This document shows, piece after piece, positions 49,939-61,566 of a DNA stretch of 64,000 nt. A model generated the notes under the pieces. The model made no database searches. It saw only the letters and a program-made list of their open reading frames with translations, and was not told where the DNA came from. Numbering within the stretch: position 1 is the first letter of the stretch; each line of letters opens with the position of its first letter. This DNA comes from Ferrimonas futtsuensis DSM 18154 (lineage in GTDB: Bacteria > Pseudomonadota > Gammaproteobacteria > Enterobacterales > Shewanellaceae). The stretch covers positions 191,461-255,460 of the forward strand of contig NZ_KE383896.1 in the NCBI RefSeq assembly GCF_000422645.1. Reading direction: 5' to 3'. The translations under genes and the position numbers were made by a program.

Positions 49939-50166
49939 GTGCTCAAGTTCATCATCATCGGTTCTCTGACCTTCTCGGCCCAGTTCAACCTGGTCCCCGC
50001 CGAGGCGTTGCCTCGGGTGCTGGACCAACTGTCTGCCCCGAAGTGCAACCGCGCCGACGTCCAGCTTCAGTGGCAACGACCCTCCGCGGAACAGCGGCGC
50101 CCCCCTGACCAGACCGCGCCCTCGCAAGCCGACCCGGCCCCCAGGTTGGTGCTGCACTTCCTCTGA
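49939..50166 (+). CDS. Candidate small exported protein of the pilus cluster
   Basis: 75 residues from GTG 49939, four bases after GGAGG; an ATG start at 49921 is also possible. A hydrophobic leader (LKFIIIGSLTFSAQF) is followed by a single Cys and a Pro/Gln/Arg-rich tail. It begins 59 bases after the usher stop in the same direction. The family is not recognised. It could be a minor component of the fibre machinery or a non-coding frame; I favour a real gene because of the ribosome-binding site. Confidence 0.5.
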   Translation: MLKFIIIGSLTFSAQFNLVPAEALPRVLDQLSAPKCNRADVQLQWQRPSAEQRRPPDQTAPSQADPAPRLVLHFL

Positions 50167-50174
50167 CACCAACC

Positions 50175-50205
50175 CAAAAAAAAGGCCCCCGATTGGGAGC
50201 CTCTT
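50175..50205 (-). terminator. Terminator of der
   Basis: Stem GGCTCCC / GGGGGCC (minus strand) with loop AATC, followed by eight T; it lies immediately past the der stop. It may also serve the converging pilus cluster. Confidence 0.85.
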
Positions 50206-50211
50206 CTGCCA

Positions 50212-51702
50212 TCAGCGGCGATTCTTCAGGTGGCCCAGCACCCGCCTGCGCTGCTTAAGGTCATCACCACTCAAGCGCTTGCGACGGTTGTCGAAGGGGT
50301 TCTCCCCCTCCTGGAATTGGATGCGGATTGGGCTGCCCATGATCTTCAGCGACTTACGATAGTAGTTCATCAGATAGCGCTTGTAGGAGTCCGGCAGGTT
50401 CTTCACCTGATTGCCGTGCACCACCACGATGGGTGGGTTGTAGCCGCCCGGATGGGCGTACTTCAGCTTGATGCGGCGGCCATGGGACATGGGGGGCTGG
50501 TGATCGTCCACCGCCATCTTCATGATCTTGGTCAGCAGCGAGGTGCTGTGACGCTGGGTGGCACTGGCATAGGCCTCCTGAACGGATTCAAACAGGTGAC
50601 CCACACCGGTACCGTGCAGGGCGGAGATAAAGTGCACCCGGGCGAAGTCGATGAAGCCCAGGCGACGATCCAGCTCCCGCTTAATGTCCTCTTTGACCTC
50701 GTTGGAGAGGCCATCCCATTTGTTCACCGCCAGCACCAGGGCACGACCGGCATTGAGCACGAAGCCCAGCAGGGAGAGATCCTGATCGGAGATCCCCTCG
50801 CGGGCATCGATGGTCAGCAGCACCACGTTGGCCTCTTCGATGGCCTTCAGGGTCTTGATGACGGAGAACTTCTCCACCGTCTCGTGAACCTTGCCACGAC
50901 GGCGCACTCCGGCGGTGTCGATCAGCACATAGTCACGACCGTCACGCTCCATGGGGATGAACACCGAATCCCGGGTGGTGCCGGGCATGTCGTACACCAC
51001 CACCCGCTCCTCACCCAGGATGCGGTTGGTCAGGGTGGATTTACCCACGTTGGGGCGGCCGACGATGGCCAGTTTGATCGGCTGATCCTGCAGACGCTTG
51101 GCCTCGGCCTCGGCGTCCTCTTCGGTCAGGGTCTGCTGTTCGGCGGACTCGTCGAAGAACGCCTCTTCGCCGTCGTCCTCATCACCTTCGCTCTGGTCGC
51201 CGGCAAACTGCTCGACAAAGGGCTCCAGGGCTCGGTAGATCAGGGCACTGATGCCGCGGTTCTGGGCGGCGGCGATCTGATGGATCTCACCCAGCCCCAG
51301 GGAGTAGAACTCACCGCAGGCGGAGTCGGCATCGATGCCGTCGGTCTTGTTGGCCACCAGGAACACCGGCTTCTCGTTGCTGCGCAGGTGCTGGGCGATC
51401 GCCTCATCGGCCACGGTCAGTCCGGCCCGGGCATCCACCAGGAACAGCACCACATCCGCTTCCTCGATGGCCGCCAGGGACTGCTCGGCCATCTTGGTCT
51501 CGATCCCCTCTTCGGTGCCATCGATACCGCCGGTATCCACAACGATAAACTCATGCTCACCCACATTGGAGCGACCGTACTTGCGGTCCCGGGTGAGACC
51601 GGGGAAGTCCGCCACCAGGGCATCCCGGGTTCGGGTAAGGCGGTTAAACAGGGTCGATTTGCCCACATTCGGACGCCCGACCAGGGCTACCACTGGCATC
51701 AT
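50212..51702 (-). CDS. der: Ribosome assembly GTPase Der (EngA)
   Basis: 496 residues. Two GTPase domains in tandem, each with GRPNVGKST (near residues 8-16 and 215-223), D-x-x-G and NKxD motifs, an acidic linker ([19 protein letters not shown]) and a KH-like C-terminal domain ending in LGHLKNRR. It is needed for 50S subunit maturation. The start at ATG 51702 (MMPVVALVG) gives the usual N-terminus; an in-frame extension to 51723 is unlikely. Confidence 0.97.
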   Translation of the reverse strand: MMPVVALVGRPNVGKSTLFNRLTRTRDALVADFPGLTRDRKYGRSNVGEHEFIVVDTGGIDGTEEGIETKMAEQSLAAIEEADVVLFLVDARAGLTVADEAIAQHLRSNEKPVFLVANKTDGIDADSACGEFYSLGLGEIHQIAAAQNRGISALIYRALEPFVEQFAGDQSEGDEDDGEEAFFDESAEQQTLTEEDAEAEAKRLQDQPIKLAIVGRPNVGKSTLTNRILGEERVVVYDMPGTTRDSVFIPMERDGRDYVLIDTAGVRRRGKVHETVEKFSVIKTLKAIEEANVVLLTIDAREGISDQDLSLLGFVLNAGRALVLAVNKWDGLSNEVKEDIKRELDRRLGFIDFARVHFISALHGTGVGHLFESVQEAYASATQRHSTSLLTKIMKMAVDDHQPPMSHGRRIKLKYAHPGGYNPPIVVVHGNQVKNLPDSYKRYLMNYYRKSLKIMGSPIRIQFQEGENPFDNRRKRLSGDDLKQRRRVLGHLKNRR

Positions 51703-51721
51703 GGAGAACAACCTCTCAAAC

Positions 51722-51747
51722 AAAAAACGCCCCCAGGATTGGGGGCG
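51722..51747 (-). terminator. Terminator of bamB
   Basis: Stem CGCCCCC / GGGGGCG followed on the minus strand by six T, between bamB and der, so der probably also has its own promoter. Confidence 0.8.
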
Positions 51748-51765
51748 CAGTATTTTAGCAGTGCC

Positions 51766-52962
51766 TTAGCCTATTGTCACCACGGCGATGCGACCACTTC
51801 GTGTCTGCAGGAATACCTTGTTTCCTTCGACCCTCGGCTGGCTGTAGAGGCCGGAGCCATCAATCTGGCGTCGTCCCACCAGTTTACCGGTTTCACGATC
51901 GAGGATATGCAGGTAGCCTTCGAAGTCCCCCACCAGCAGGTAGTCACCCAGCACGGCGGGGCCGGTGACCAGTCGGCCGGTCAGTTCGGAGTTGGCCCAA
52001 GTCTCCAGACCATTGAGACGATTCACCGAGTAGATGGTGCCGTCACTGTCGGTCAGGTAGAGATCGTTCCCCTCCAGATCCATCGGAGTGTAGCTGGAGT
52101 ATTGACGCTTCCACTTGATCTGGCCGGAGCGCACCTCGACCGCCGCCAGATTGCCGTTAAAGGCACTTGCATACAGGGTGGTGCCCAACACCAGGGGTTT
52201 GGCGTCGGAGTCCACCATGCGATCCAGCTCATTGGAGCCTGAGGCTTCCGCCAGCTTGGCTTCCCAGATGGGCGCACCCTGCTGGGCGAAGATCGCCGCC
52301 AGCTTACCGTCGGCGGTGCCGACAAAGGCGGCGCCCTGGGTGGTGGCGGCGGCACTGGTGCCACGCAGCACCAGAGAAGGCAGAGTCAGTTCATAGGTCC
52401 ACAGCTCTTCACCGGTCTCCACATCGAATGCCTGTACCTTGCCGGCACCGGTGTTGACCACCACCTTGGCATCCACCACGGTCGGATCAGACAGCAGCTC
52501 ACCCCGGGTCACGGCCTGCCACAGCACCTCGCCGCTGTTCTGGTCCAGAGCGAACAGAACACCGTTTTCACTGCCGACAAACACCTTGTCGAAGCCGCTG
52601 CTCAGACCGGCGGAGAGACGGGCACCGTTGTTTTTCTTCAGGGCACCGGTGGCAAAGACGCGGCGCAGGTTTTGCTGCCACAGCTCTTTACCGTTCTCCT
52701 GATCAAAGGCGGTGATCAGACCGAAGCGCTCTGCCACGAACACCTTGCCATAGGCCACTTCAGGAGACAGGCTGGACCAATACTCACCAATGCCGTCGCC
52801 GGCGCCGGTATCCCAAACCACTGTGGTGGCCACGCTGGAGTCAAGCTCCGGCAGCGGCGAAATCTCCACTTTGGCATCGTCATCACTGGAGGCACAGCCC
52901 ATCAGAGCCAGGACCATCAGTCCGGCCAGCCATCCTTTTCCTGCCTTCACCATCCGCGCCAT
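51766..52962 (-). CDS. bamB: Outer-membrane assembly lipoprotein BamB
   Basis: 398 residues. Lipobox ALMGC (Cys23) after a hydrophobic leader; the mature protein is an eight-bladed PQQ-type propeller (repeats such as GKVFVAERFGLITAFDQENGKELW, given in part as LITAFDQENGKELW; GLETWANSELTGR). It is a component of the BAM complex for outer-membrane protein insertion. The gap to yfgM is two bases. The start could also be Met4. Confidence 0.95.
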   Translation of the reverse strand: MARMVKAGKGWLAGLMVLALMGCASSDDDAKVEISPLPELDSSVATTVVWDTGAGDGIGEYWSSLSPEVAYGKVFVAERFGLITAFDQENGKELWQQNLRRVFATGALKKNNGARLSAGLSSGFDKVFVGSENGVLFALDQNSGEVLWQAVTRGELLSDPTVVDAKVVVNTGAGKVQAFDVETGEELWTYELTLPSLVLRGTSAAATTQGAAFVGTADGKLAAIFAQQGAPIWEAKLAEASGSNELDRMVDSDAKPLVLGTTLYASAFNGNLAAVEVRSGQIKWKRQYSSYTPMDLEGNDLYLTDSDGTIYSVNRLNGLETWANSELTGRLVTGPAVLGDYLLVGDFEGYLHILDRETGKLVGRRQIDGSGLYSQPRVEGNKVFLQTRSGRIAVVTIG

Positions 52963-52964
52963 CC

Positions 52965-53573
52965 TCAGTTTGCCAGGTCGTCGAGCTTCATCTGCAGCGC
53001 TGGGCTGCGGCTGCCGGCGGTCAGGGCCGCCTGATAAGCATCGCGGGCCCCCTGCAGGTCACCCTTCTGCTTCAGCAGGTCACCCTTGAGCTCATCACGC
53101 TGACCGGCAAAGGCTTCACCGGTGATGGCGTTCAGAGTAGCCAGAGCCTCATCGCTCTTGCCTAAAGCCAGTTGCACCCGGGCCAGACGCAGGTCCACCA
53201 GGGGCTTGATGTCGGCATCGATGCCGGCAGCCACATCGGTCAGACGCTGCTCGGCCTGAGTCAGGTCACCGGCGTCGGCGGCAGCTTTGGCCAGCATCAG
53301 CGAGGCCAGATCCGCGTAGGCAGAATCACCATGGCTCAGCTTCAGCTCATCCACGGCGGCAGCCAGGGTGTCTCGAGCACCGGCTTTCTCCACGGCGGCA
53401 TCAAAAGCGGCAGAAGCGGCTTCCTCCTGGCCTATCTGGTACTCCTGGTAGGTGTTCCAGCCGAACAGGGCAGCCAGACCAATGGCGGCGCCGCCGATGA
53501 TGGAGTTACCATACTCCTTCCAAAACGACTTAATCGCTTCTACCTGTTGTTCTTCGGTGCTGTAGATTTCCAC
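52965..53573 (-). CDS. yfgM: Ancillary SecYEG translocon subunit (YfgM family)
   Basis: 202 residues. An N-terminal cytoplasmic tail (YSTEEQQVEAIKSFWKEYG), a membrane helix (SIIGGAAIGLAALFGW) and a periplasmic TPR domain are as in YfgM, which links the translocon with periplasmic chaperones. It sits in the conserved position between hisS and bamB. Confidence 0.93.
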   Translation of the reverse strand: MEIYSTEEQQVEAIKSFWKEYGNSIIGGAAIGLAALFGWNTYQEYQIGQEEAASAAFDAAVEKAGARDTLAAAVDELKLSHGDSAYADLASLMLAKAAADAGDLTQAEQRLTDVAAGIDADIKPLVDLRLARVQLALGKSDEALATLNAITGEAFAGQRDELKGDLLKQKGDLQGARDAYQAALTAGSRSPALQMKLDDLAN

Positions 53574-53586
53574 TTGGTCAGTCCCC

Positions 53587-54864
<1,278 letters not shown>

Positions 54865-54884
54865 GTTGCTCTCTTTCTAAATAT

Positions 54885-54940
54885 AAAAAGACCCCGCGTC
54901 CCATCGGGCGCGCCCGATTACGGGGCGCCCTATGAGTCAC
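54885..54940 (-). terminator. Palindromic hairpin between ispG and hisS
   Basis: A perfect 16-base palindrome ATCGGGCGCGCCCGAT (54903-54918) followed on the minus strand by GGGACGCGGGGTC and five T. It could be a partial terminator or an attenuator between the two genes. Confidence 0.5.
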
Positions 54941-54950
54941 ACAGGGGTGA

Positions 54951-56066
54951 TTACTCTTTGACTTCCTTGACCGCGATCTGCTGCTCTTTGATGGCAGCCT
55001 GCTTGCGGATTCGCTCCTCCAGCAGTTCCACCAGCTGATCGTTGTCCAGGCGCTCTTTCTGGCGTTCACCGCCGAGATAGAAGCCACTCTTTCTGTTGCT
55101 GCCCGCCAGCCCCAGGTCCGACACCAGGGCTTCACCCGGGCCATTGACCACACAGCCGATGATGGACACATCCAGGGCGGTGGTCACATCTTCCAGACGT
55201 TGCTCCAGGGCATTGACGGTGCCGATGACGTCGAACTCCTGACGGGAGCAGGAGGGGCATGCGATAAAATTGATGCCGCGGGAGCGGATGCGCAGACTCT
55301 TGAGGATATCAAAGCCCACCTTCACCTCCTCCACGGGATCCGCCGCCAGGGAAACCCTCAGGGTGTCGCCGATCCCTTCATTCAGCAACAGTCCCAGGCC
55401 GATGGCGGATTTTACCGCGCCGGCGCGCTGACCCCCGGCCTCGGTGATCCCCAGGTGGATCGGCTGTTCGATGGCGTCTGACAGCAAGCGGTAGGCGTCC
55501 ACGGCCAGGAAGACATCGGAGGCCTTCACGCTGACCTTGAAGTTGTGAAAGTCCAAATCCTGCAAGATTTTGACGTGACGCATGGCCGACTCCACCAGTG
55601 CGGCAGGCGTCGGTTCACCGTATTTCTCCTGGATATCGCGTTCCAGGGAACCGGCGTTAACACCGATACGGATGGGAATATTTCGCTCGCGAGCGGCGTC
55701 CACCACCGCCCTGATGCGCTCTTCGTTGCCGATGTTACCCGGATTGATCCTCAGGCAGTCGGCGCCATACTCCGCCACCTTTAAGGCGATGCGGTAATCA
55801 AAATGGATGTCCGCCACCAGAGGGATGGTGGTCTGTTGCTTGATCAGCTTAAACGACTCCGCCGCCTCCATGGTGGGTACAGATACCCGGACGATGTCGG
55901 CGCCGGCACGCTCGATGGCCTGAATCTGTGCCACGGTGGCGTCCACATCTGTGGTGCGGGTGTTGGTCATCGACTGCACCGAGATGGGGGCTCCGCCACC
56001 CACGGGCACATTGCCCACCATGACCTGGCGGGTGGGGCGACGCTTAATGGGAGATTCGTGTTGCAT
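54951..56066 (-). CDS. ispG: 4-hydroxy-3-methylbut-2-enyl diphosphate synthase
   Basis: 371 residues, the penultimate enzyme of the MEP isoprenoid pathway (MEcPP to HMBPP). The [4Fe-4S] ligands are in [10 protein letters not shown] and [30 protein letters not shown] is the conserved N-terminal strand. Eight bases after rodZ. Confidence 0.97.
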   Translation of the reverse strand: MQHESPIKRRPTRQVMVGNVPVGGGAPISVQSMTNTRTTDVDATVAQIQAIERAGADIVRVSVPTMEAAESFKLIKQQTTIPLVADIHFDYRIALKVAEYGADCLRINPGNIGNEERIRAVVDAARERNIPIRIGVNAGSLERDIQEKYGEPTPAALVESAMRHVKILQDLDFHNFKVSVKASDVFLAVDAYRLLSDAIEQPIHLGITEAGGQRAGAVKSAIGLGLLLNEGIGDTLRVSLAADPVEEVKVGFDILKSLRIRSRGINFIACPSCSRQEFDVIGTVNALEQRLEDVTTALDVSIIGCVVNGPGEALVSDLGLAGSNRKSGFYLGGERQKERLDNDQLVELLEERIRKQAAIKEQQIAVKEVKE

Positions 56067-56074
56067 GAGACACC

Positions 56075-57025
56075 TTAATTGGCCAGAGTGATTACCGCGA
56101 CCCGTCCTGGGCGGTAACCGGACATATCAATGGGATTGCCGTTAAAGCTCAGGGACACCACTTCCGGCGCCCCAACACGCAGTTTCATGGGAGCCTTGCC
56201 CTCCAGGGCAGTTTGGTAACCGTTGCGCTTGAGCCCCTCCATCAGGGTATTGCCGTCCGCATCCTTGAGCAGCATCCAGCAATCGCCGGCCAGAGTCAGG
56301 CTGACCTTATCCAGGGCGACCAGGGGCGCTTCATCGGTCACCTCGTCTGCCTCGGCCGCTTGAGTGGCATCAGGCTGCTGAACGACTTGGGCATCGACCG
56401 GATCGGGCTGAGCCATATCGGAGTGCATAGGCAGCTCCCCTTGGGCATCCGCCTCGCCGGCCTCCGGCGAAGCGTCCAGAGTCTGCGCCAAGGTCTGCGG
56501 GTCAACCCGCTCCCGGGGCTGGGGGACCAGCTCCGCGGCACTGCGACGCTCAGGCTCACTGCTGACAATGGAGGGAAGGGAGATGTCGCTGCTGGTTTCC
56601 AGCAGGGATTGGGGTTTGGAGACCCACCACCACACCAGCAAGCCAACCAGAGCCAGAACGATGACCCAGGTCAGCAGCATCCAGCGGCTGTCTCGCTGCT
56701 GCTTGGAAGTGCGACGGGAGAAGCTCTGCATATTGGTTTCGGCCTGAGAGTGAGGCAGCGCCGACAGGGCCAGGGCGATCTGTTTTTCACTGACGCCCAC
56801 CAGCCGGGCGTAGTTGCGCACATAGCCGCGAAGATAGGTGGTGGTGGTACCGGACTCGTAGTCGTCGTTCTCGATCCCCTCAACCACGGAGCGGCGCAGG
56901 CTGAGACGCTGAGCCACCTGTTGGGTGGTCAGGCCGCTGGCCTCCCTGGCGGCCCGCAACAGGGGCCCTGGGGTGATCACCGTAGTTTCTTCTTGTTGTT
57001 CTTGGTGTTGTTGATTGTCATTCAT
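56075..57025 (-). CDS. rodZ: Cytoskeleton protein RodZ
   Basis: 316 residues. N-terminal Cro-like HTH ([21 protein letters not shown], residues about 32-52), one membrane helix ([20 protein letters not shown], about 114-133), a Pro/Gln/Ala/Asp-rich periplasmic linker and the C-terminal DUF4115 beta domain ([19 protein letters not shown]). It links MreB to the rod-shape machinery. The start overlaps the pilF stop by four bases. Confidence 0.95.
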   Translation of the reverse strand: MNDNQQHQEQQEETTVITPGPLLRAAREASGLTTQQVAQRLSLRRSVVEGIENDDYESGTTTTYLRGYVRNYARLVGVSEKQIALALSALPHSQAETNMQSFSRRTSKQQRDSRWMLLTWVIVLALVGLLVWWWVSKPQSLLETSSDISLPSIVSSEPERRSAAELVPQPRERVDPQTLAQTLDASPEAGEADAQGELPMHSDMAQPDPVDAQVVQQPDATQAAEADEVTDEAPLVALDKVSLTLAGDCWMLLKDADGNTLMEGLKRNGYQTALEGKAPMKLRVGAPEVVSLSFNGNPIDMSGYRPGRVAVITLAN

Positions 57026-57795
57026 TGATAATTCTTTGCCCGGTATGCCTTAGCTTGTTCCGAATCTGGGTATTTCACCAGCAGCTGGGCGCCAAATTGT
57101 CTGGCCGCCTGCCACTGCTGCGCCCGGCGCTCAATCTCCACTCCCAACCAAAGGGAGGGTGCCGTGGCGACCGCTGTCCCATGAAATTGGGACAGAGCAC
57201 TCCTGGCTTGGGGATAATCCTGCAGGCGAAACGCCAATTCTGCCAGTTCCAGCCATAAGCCGATACGACCAGGATCATACTTTAATGCCGAATGAAAGTA
57301 TTGAACCGCCAGGGGTTCACGACCCACTTTCAGGGCACACCGCGCCAGATTTTCAAAGCTGCTTCCCTGTTTCGCGTACCCGGGCGAAGCGATGGCAGCC
57401 AGTAACTGCTCTTCGGAGGCGTCAAACTCCAGCCGTCGGCAGAGAAACACCCCGTAGTTGTTATGTACATCGGCACTGTCGGGGTGCAACTTGAGCAGGT
57501 GCTCATAGGTCTCCCTGGCCGCAGGGAGATCGCCCACCTGTTCATAGTAATAAGCCAGGGTCAGGTGCGCCTGCACCGAACCACCATCGTGCTCCAGTGC
57601 CCGCTCCAGGTTTCGCCTGGCCGCTTCCATTTCGCCTCGTTCCAGGTAGCCCACTGCCAGTGCAACCCGTTCCCGGGCTGCTGACGCTGCGTCCAGGCTG
57701 CGGTCACCGTCGGCAACCTCTCTGCCGTCCAGAGTGGTCTGGGTGACGCAGGCAGTTAACAGGGCAACACATCCCAGGGCGATCCATGCCTTCAT
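57022..57795 (-). CDS. pilF: Type IV pilus biogenesis lipoprotein PilF/PilW
   Basis: 257 residues. Lipobox LLTAC (Cys16), then TPR repeats (AVGYLERGEMEAARRNLERAL; LTLAYYYEQVGDLPAARETYEHLL; NNYGVFLCRRLEFDASEEQLL, given in part). PilF is the pilotin for the PilQ secretin. No other pil genes are present here, as is normal for this locus. Confidence 0.92.
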   Translation of the reverse strand: MKAWIALGCVALLTACVTQTTLDGREVADGDRSLDAASAARERVALAVGYLERGEMEAARRNLERALEHDGGSVQAHLTLAYYYEQVGDLPAARETYEHLLKLHPDSADVHNNYGVFLCRRLEFDASEEQLLAAIASPGYAKQGSSFENLARCALKVGREPLAVQYFHSALKYDPGRIGLWLELAELAFRLQDYPQARSALSQFHGTAVATAPSLWLGVEIERRAQQWQAARQFGAQLLVKYPDSEQAKAYRAKNYQ

Positions 57796-57824
57796 GCCAA
57801 CACCTTGTCAGCTTGAGTAGTGTA

Positions 57825-58943
57825 TTAGCTCATTTTTACCGAAATTTGTTCACCATGCATGCGTTTTTTCAGCATCCGCTTGGTGCGGTCCCGAACGTCA
57901 CCCACCAACTGGCCGCAGGCCGCGTCGATGTCGTCGCCCCGGGTCTTACGTACAATAACGGTATACCCCTTCTCCATCAATACCTTAGAAAAGCGGTCAA
58001 TTCGAGAATTGGAGCTCTTACCATAAGGGCTGCCAGGGAAGGGATTGAAAGGGATCAAATTGATCTTACAAGGGGTATCCTTCAGCAATTCCGCCAGCTC
58101 GCGGGCCTGGTCCATGGAATCGTTGATGTGGTCCAGCATCACGTACTCAATGGTCACCCGCCCTTTATTGGCAAAAGATTTGCCCAGGTAACCGCGAACC
58201 GACTCCAGGAAGGTGGCGATGTTGTACTTCTTGTTGACCGGCACCAGCTCATCCCGCAGCTTGTCGTTGGGGGCGTGCAGACTGATGGCCAGGGCCACAT
58301 CAATCTGGTCACCCAGCTTGTCCAGGGCAGGCACCACACCCGAAGTGGAGATGGTTACCCGACGCTTGGAGAGGCCGAAACCGTAGTCGTCCAGCATGAT
58401 GTCCATGGCGGGCACCACATTGGTCATGTTCAGCAGCGGCTCGCCCATACCCATCATCACCACGTTGGAGATGGGGCGATCCTGACTTTTCCCGGAAAGG
58501 CCCAGGTAGGTCGCCACCCGCCACACCTGGCCGATGATCTCGGCCACGGTCAGGTTTCGGTTGAACCCCTGCTGGGCGGTAGAGCAAAAGCTGCACTCCA
58601 GGGCACAGCCCACCTGAGAGGAGACACACAGGGTCGCCCGGTCATCCTCTGGGATGTACACGGTCTCCACCTCCTGGCCATTGCCGACGTCGATGGCGAA
58701 CTTGATGGTGCCATCTGAGGAGTGCTGACTGTCGGCAATCTCCGGCGCCTGGATCACGGCCATCTCTGTCAACTTGGCACGCAGAGCCTTGTTGAAGTTG
58801 GTCATCTCATCGAAGTTGTCCTGGCCGAAGTGATAGATCCACTTCATCATCTGATCGGCGCGAAACGGCTTTTCGCCCAGTTCGGCAAAAAACTCACGCA
58901 TCGCCTGACGATTCAGGTTTAAAAGGTTGACCTTGTCAGTCAT
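57825..58943 (-). CDS. rlmN: Dual-specificity 23S rRNA/tRNA adenine-C2 methyltransferase
   Basis: 372 residues, radical SAM enzyme. C-x3-C-x2-C cluster in [20 protein letters not shown] further conserved Cys (the S-methyl acceptor) is in the C-terminal [19 protein letters not shown]. It makes m2A2503 in 23S rRNA and m2A37 in some tRNAs. First gene of the minus-strand block after a 156-base promoter region. Confidence 0.97.
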   Translation of the reverse strand: MTDKVNLLNLNRQAMREFFAELGEKPFRADQMMKWIYHFGQDNFDEMTNFNKALRAKLTEMAVIQAPEIADSQHSSDGTIKFAIDVGNGQEVETVYIPEDDRATLCVSSQVGCALECSFCSTAQQGFNRNLTVAEIIGQVWRVATYLGLSGKSQDRPISNVVMMGMGEPLLNMTNVVPAMDIMLDDYGFGLSKRRVTISTSGVVPALDKLGDQIDVALAISLHAPNDKLRDELVPVNKKYNIATFLESVRGYLGKSFANKGRVTIEYVMLDHINDSMDQARELAELLKDTPCKINLIPFNPFPGSPYGKSSNSRIDRFSKVLMEKGYTVIVRKTRGDDIDAACGQLVGDVRDRTKRMLKKRMHGEQISVKMS

Positions 58944-59099
58944 CTCAGTGCTCCTCGACTCCAGCCCGGAAAATGGCGCGCAATTGTACAGGCTAATCCC
59001 CCCGAAAGTCCACCATGACGGGGTTTAGAGGAGTTCAGCCGGTATCCAGCCATATCATGATACACTGGAGCTCATTACGACTGTTTCTAACCTGACTCA

Positions 59100-60155
59100 A
59101 TGATACTGTTAGTTAGCTATATTCTTGCCGCCATTGGCGTTTCTTTTGTCTGCAGCGTCTTCGAAGCGGCCCTGCTCAGTGTGACACCCAGCTATATTGC
59201 CAACCTGAAAAAGAGCAATCCCAAGGCGGCCGCCCGCCTGGAAAAACAGAAAGAGGACGTCGAAGCACCGCTGGTGGCGATCCTTACTCTCAATACCATA
59301 GCCCATACAGCGGGCGCTGCCGGTGCCGGTGCACAGGCAGCCAAGGTATTTGGTGACGAGCTCCTGGGTCTGTTCTCCGCAGTGCTGACCCTGGCGATTC
59401 TGTTCTTCTCCGAGATCATCCCCAAGACCCTGGGCGCCAACTACTGGCGCTCCCTGGCTCCGCCAGTGTCCCTGGCACTCAACTGGATGGTGACTCTGAC
59501 CAAACCCCTGGTGTGGCTCTCCCTCAAGGTGACCCGACTGATGGGCAAAGGGGAACAAGGGCAGTACATCCGTGCCGAGATGTCTGCCATGGCGGACATT
59601 GGCCATCAATCCGGCGAGCTGGAGGAGAAGGAGTCCAACATTCTCAAGCAGCTGCTCAGTGCCCGGGAGGTTCCGGTGACCGCGGTGATGACCCCCAGGA
59701 CCGTCATCCATGCGGTCAGCCAGCATATGAGCCTGGCCGATTTTGTCCGCGAACAGTCCGAGGCGCGCTTTACCCGGATTCCGGTGCACGACGAAGAGCG
59801 GGATGACATTGTCGGTTATGTTCACCGCAACGAGGTGATGCTGGCTGAACGAAGCAACCCGGACAAACCTTTGCGTGCCCTCAAGCGACCTATTCTGGCC
59901 CTGCCGGAAGGCACCAAGCTAATGGCGGTGTTTGAACAGCTGCTCAAGCGGCGGGTGCAGATCGCCATCGTGGTGGACGAGTACGGCAGCGTCCTGGGTC
60001 TGGTGACCATGGAGGACATCATCGAATCGCTGCTGGGGCTGGAGATTGTTGAATTCAGCGATCCTGCCGCCGACATGCAGGACGTGGCGCGCAAGCTGTG
60101 GGAGCAGCGCAAGAAACAGCGGGGCATTACCCTCAGCGACAACGACTCCGCCTGA
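59100..60155 (+). CDS. CNNM/DUF21 domain plus CBS membrane protein
   Basis: 351 residues. The N-terminal DUF21 domain (about 1-180) has three or four membrane helices (ILAAIGVSFVCSVFEAALLSVTP; FFSEIIPKTLGANYW), then two CBS domains (MTPRTVIHAVSQ; VDEYGSVLGLVTMEDIIESLLG). Unlike many relatives it lacks the C-terminal CorC_HlyC domain. The family includes Mg or Co efflux proteins, but for this single protein the substrate is not known. It is divergent from rlmN and convergent with ndk. Confidence 0.88.
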   Translation: MILLVSYILAAIGVSFVCSVFEAALLSVTPSYIANLKKSNPKAAARLEKQKEDVEAPLVAILTLNTIAHTAGAAGAGAQAAKVFGDELLGLFSAVLTLAILFFSEIIPKTLGANYWRSLAPPVSLALNWMVTLTKPLVWLSLKVTRLMGKGEQGQYIRAEMSAMADIGHQSGELEEKESNILKQLLSAREVPVTAVMTPRTVIHAVSQHMSLADFVREQSEARFTRIPVHDEERDDIVGYVHRNEVMLAERSNPDKPLRALKRPILALPEGTKLMAVFEQLLKRRVQIAIVVDEYGSVLGLVTMEDIIESLLGLEIVEFSDPAADMQDVARKLWEQRKKQRGITLSDNDSA

Positions 60156-60180
60156 CACCCCCGCCCAGAAATCACCACAC

Positions 60181-60210
60181 AAAAAAAGCGCCCCAGGGGC
60201 GCTTTTTTTA
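60181..60210. terminator. Bidirectional terminator between the CBS protein gene and ndk
   Basis: AAGCGCCCC-A-GGGGCGCTT with A-run left and T-run right, so it can end both genes. Confidence 0.9.
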
Positions 60211-60224
60211 TCTCTGCCTGACTC

Positions 60225-60656
60225 TTAGCGAGTGCGTGGGCAGATCTCTTCCTGAGTGAAGAAATAACCAATTTCGCGCTCGGCGGAAGCCAGTGCATCG
60301 GAGCCGTGTACGGCATTCTCATCGATGGAGTTGGCGAAATCGCTGCGCAGAGTACCGCGAGCGGCATCGGCAGGGTTGGTGGCACCCATGATTTCACGGT
60401 TGGCCAGTACGGCGTTCTCACCTTCCAGAACCTGGACCATGATGGGTCCGGAAGTCATGAAGTCTACCAGGGCACCGAAGAAGGGACGCTCCTTGTGCTC
60501 AGCGTAGAAACCTTCGGCTTGCTCGCGGCTCAGGTGAACCATCTTGGAAGCCACGATCTTCAGGCCAGCATTTTCGAAACGGCCATAGATGGCGCCGATC
60601 AGGTTCTTGGCAACAGCGTCAGGCTTAACGATGGAAAAAGTGCGTTCAATCGCCAT
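60225..60656 (-). CDS. ndk: Nucleoside diphosphate kinase
   Basis: 143 residues, the family length. The phosphorylated His is in [20 protein letters not shown], and [21 protein letters not shown] is the standard N-terminus (given in part: [12 protein letters not shown]). It equilibrates NDP and NTP pools. The start at 60656 follows GGAGAG; an extension to 60668 is not supported. Confidence 0.97.
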   Translation of the reverse strand: MAIERTFSIVKPDAVAKNLIGAIYGRFENAGLKIVASKMVHLSREQAEGFYAEHKERPFFGALVDFMTSGPIMVQVLEGENAVLANREIMGATNPADAARGTLRSDFANSIDENAVHGSDALASAEREIGYFFTQEEICPRTR

Positions 60657-60773
60657 TTTTCTCTCCATATTTAGGGTCGGTGTGTTGTTTGGCGCGGATT
60701 ATAAGGCAAAACCACCCAAAGATCCCTACTTAAATCACGTTCAGGATCATTGCGAGCGGCTTGGCGATCACGA

Positions 60774-61328
60774 TTAGCGCAAATATTTGACACCGATCCA
60801 CATGCAGTGCTCGTCACAGCGACGCCTCATGCGACTGACAAAGCCGAGGCCGTTACCAATCTCGATGGCTTCGTCCAGGGAGGCGTTAGAGTCTGGATGG
60901 GATTGTGGAAGGGCAAGGAGGAGGCGACCGCATTTGTCCAGCAGGCGCCAGGAGAACTGAATCTCTCTGGCCAGGTCACTGCCCGACTCGGTCATGGCCC
61001 CCAACCAGATCACCGCCTGATAGGCGACGTGCTTGACGGCCGGCCCTCGAACTTGAATAGAAACACTTGGAAGATCAGCATATTGCTGCTTTAACATGGC
61101 GGAGTTCATGACGTGATCCGTCAGTATGTCAATGGCCCCGGCTTCGCCAACCTGCTTTGCCAGTACCCGGACAAACCCCTCTTCACACGGGGAGATCACC
61201 AGCACACGCTCACCGCGCTTCAGTGCCAACTTCCTTAGGATAAATTTGTACTTCCACTCAGGAAACGCGTCATTCGAACCGTCTGAATGACAAACAAAAG
61301 AGTGAGTTTTGCGGACTTCTTGTTGCAT
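60774..61328 (-). CDS. Uncharacterised protein with methyltransferase-like fold
   Basis: 184 residues from ATG 61328 (GGCGGA upstream; a longer in-frame start at 61364 has no site). The part KRGERVLVISPCEEGFVRVLA and the following AGAIDILTD resemble motif I and II of a Rossmann methyltransferase, but the glycine-rich loop D/E-x-G-x-G is not intact. C-terminal Cys residues (RRRCDEHCMWIG) are unusual. It stands alone between ndk and hypB. I do not recognise it; it may be a diverged, possibly catalytically inactive relative. Confidence 0.65.
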   Translation of the reverse strand: MQQEVRKTHSFVCHSDGSNDAFPEWKYKFILRKLALKRGERVLVISPCEEGFVRVLAKQVGEAGAIDILTDHVMNSAMLKQQYADLPSVSIQVRGPAVKHVAYQAVIWLGAMTESGSDLAREIQFSWRLLDKCGRLLLALPQSHPDSNASLDEAIEIGNGLGFVSRMRRRCDEHCMWIGVKYLR

Positions 61329-61527
61329 TGTTATTTCCGCCCCAATTATTTTTGGTTTGAGCAATTTATCGCCACTCAGCCCCGACAGCCTGGTCAGCGA
61401 TTACACAACATACTTCCTTGCTGGCTAAAAAAACAACCTTTTTTTGCCCTCAATGAGACATAGCGGCAGTTTTGATTAGCTTGTTAAATGAACTGACGCA
61501 GATTTCGCATCCAAGTCCCTAAAAACC

Positions 61528-61553
61528 AAAAAGCCGGCTCAATCGAGCCGGCT
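61528..61553 (-). terminator. Terminator of hypAB
   Basis: GCCGGCTC / GAGCCGGC with AATC loop; on the minus strand followed by five T, about 14 bases past the hypB stop. Confidence 0.88.
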
Positions 61554-61566
61554 TAACCTTAGGGGT

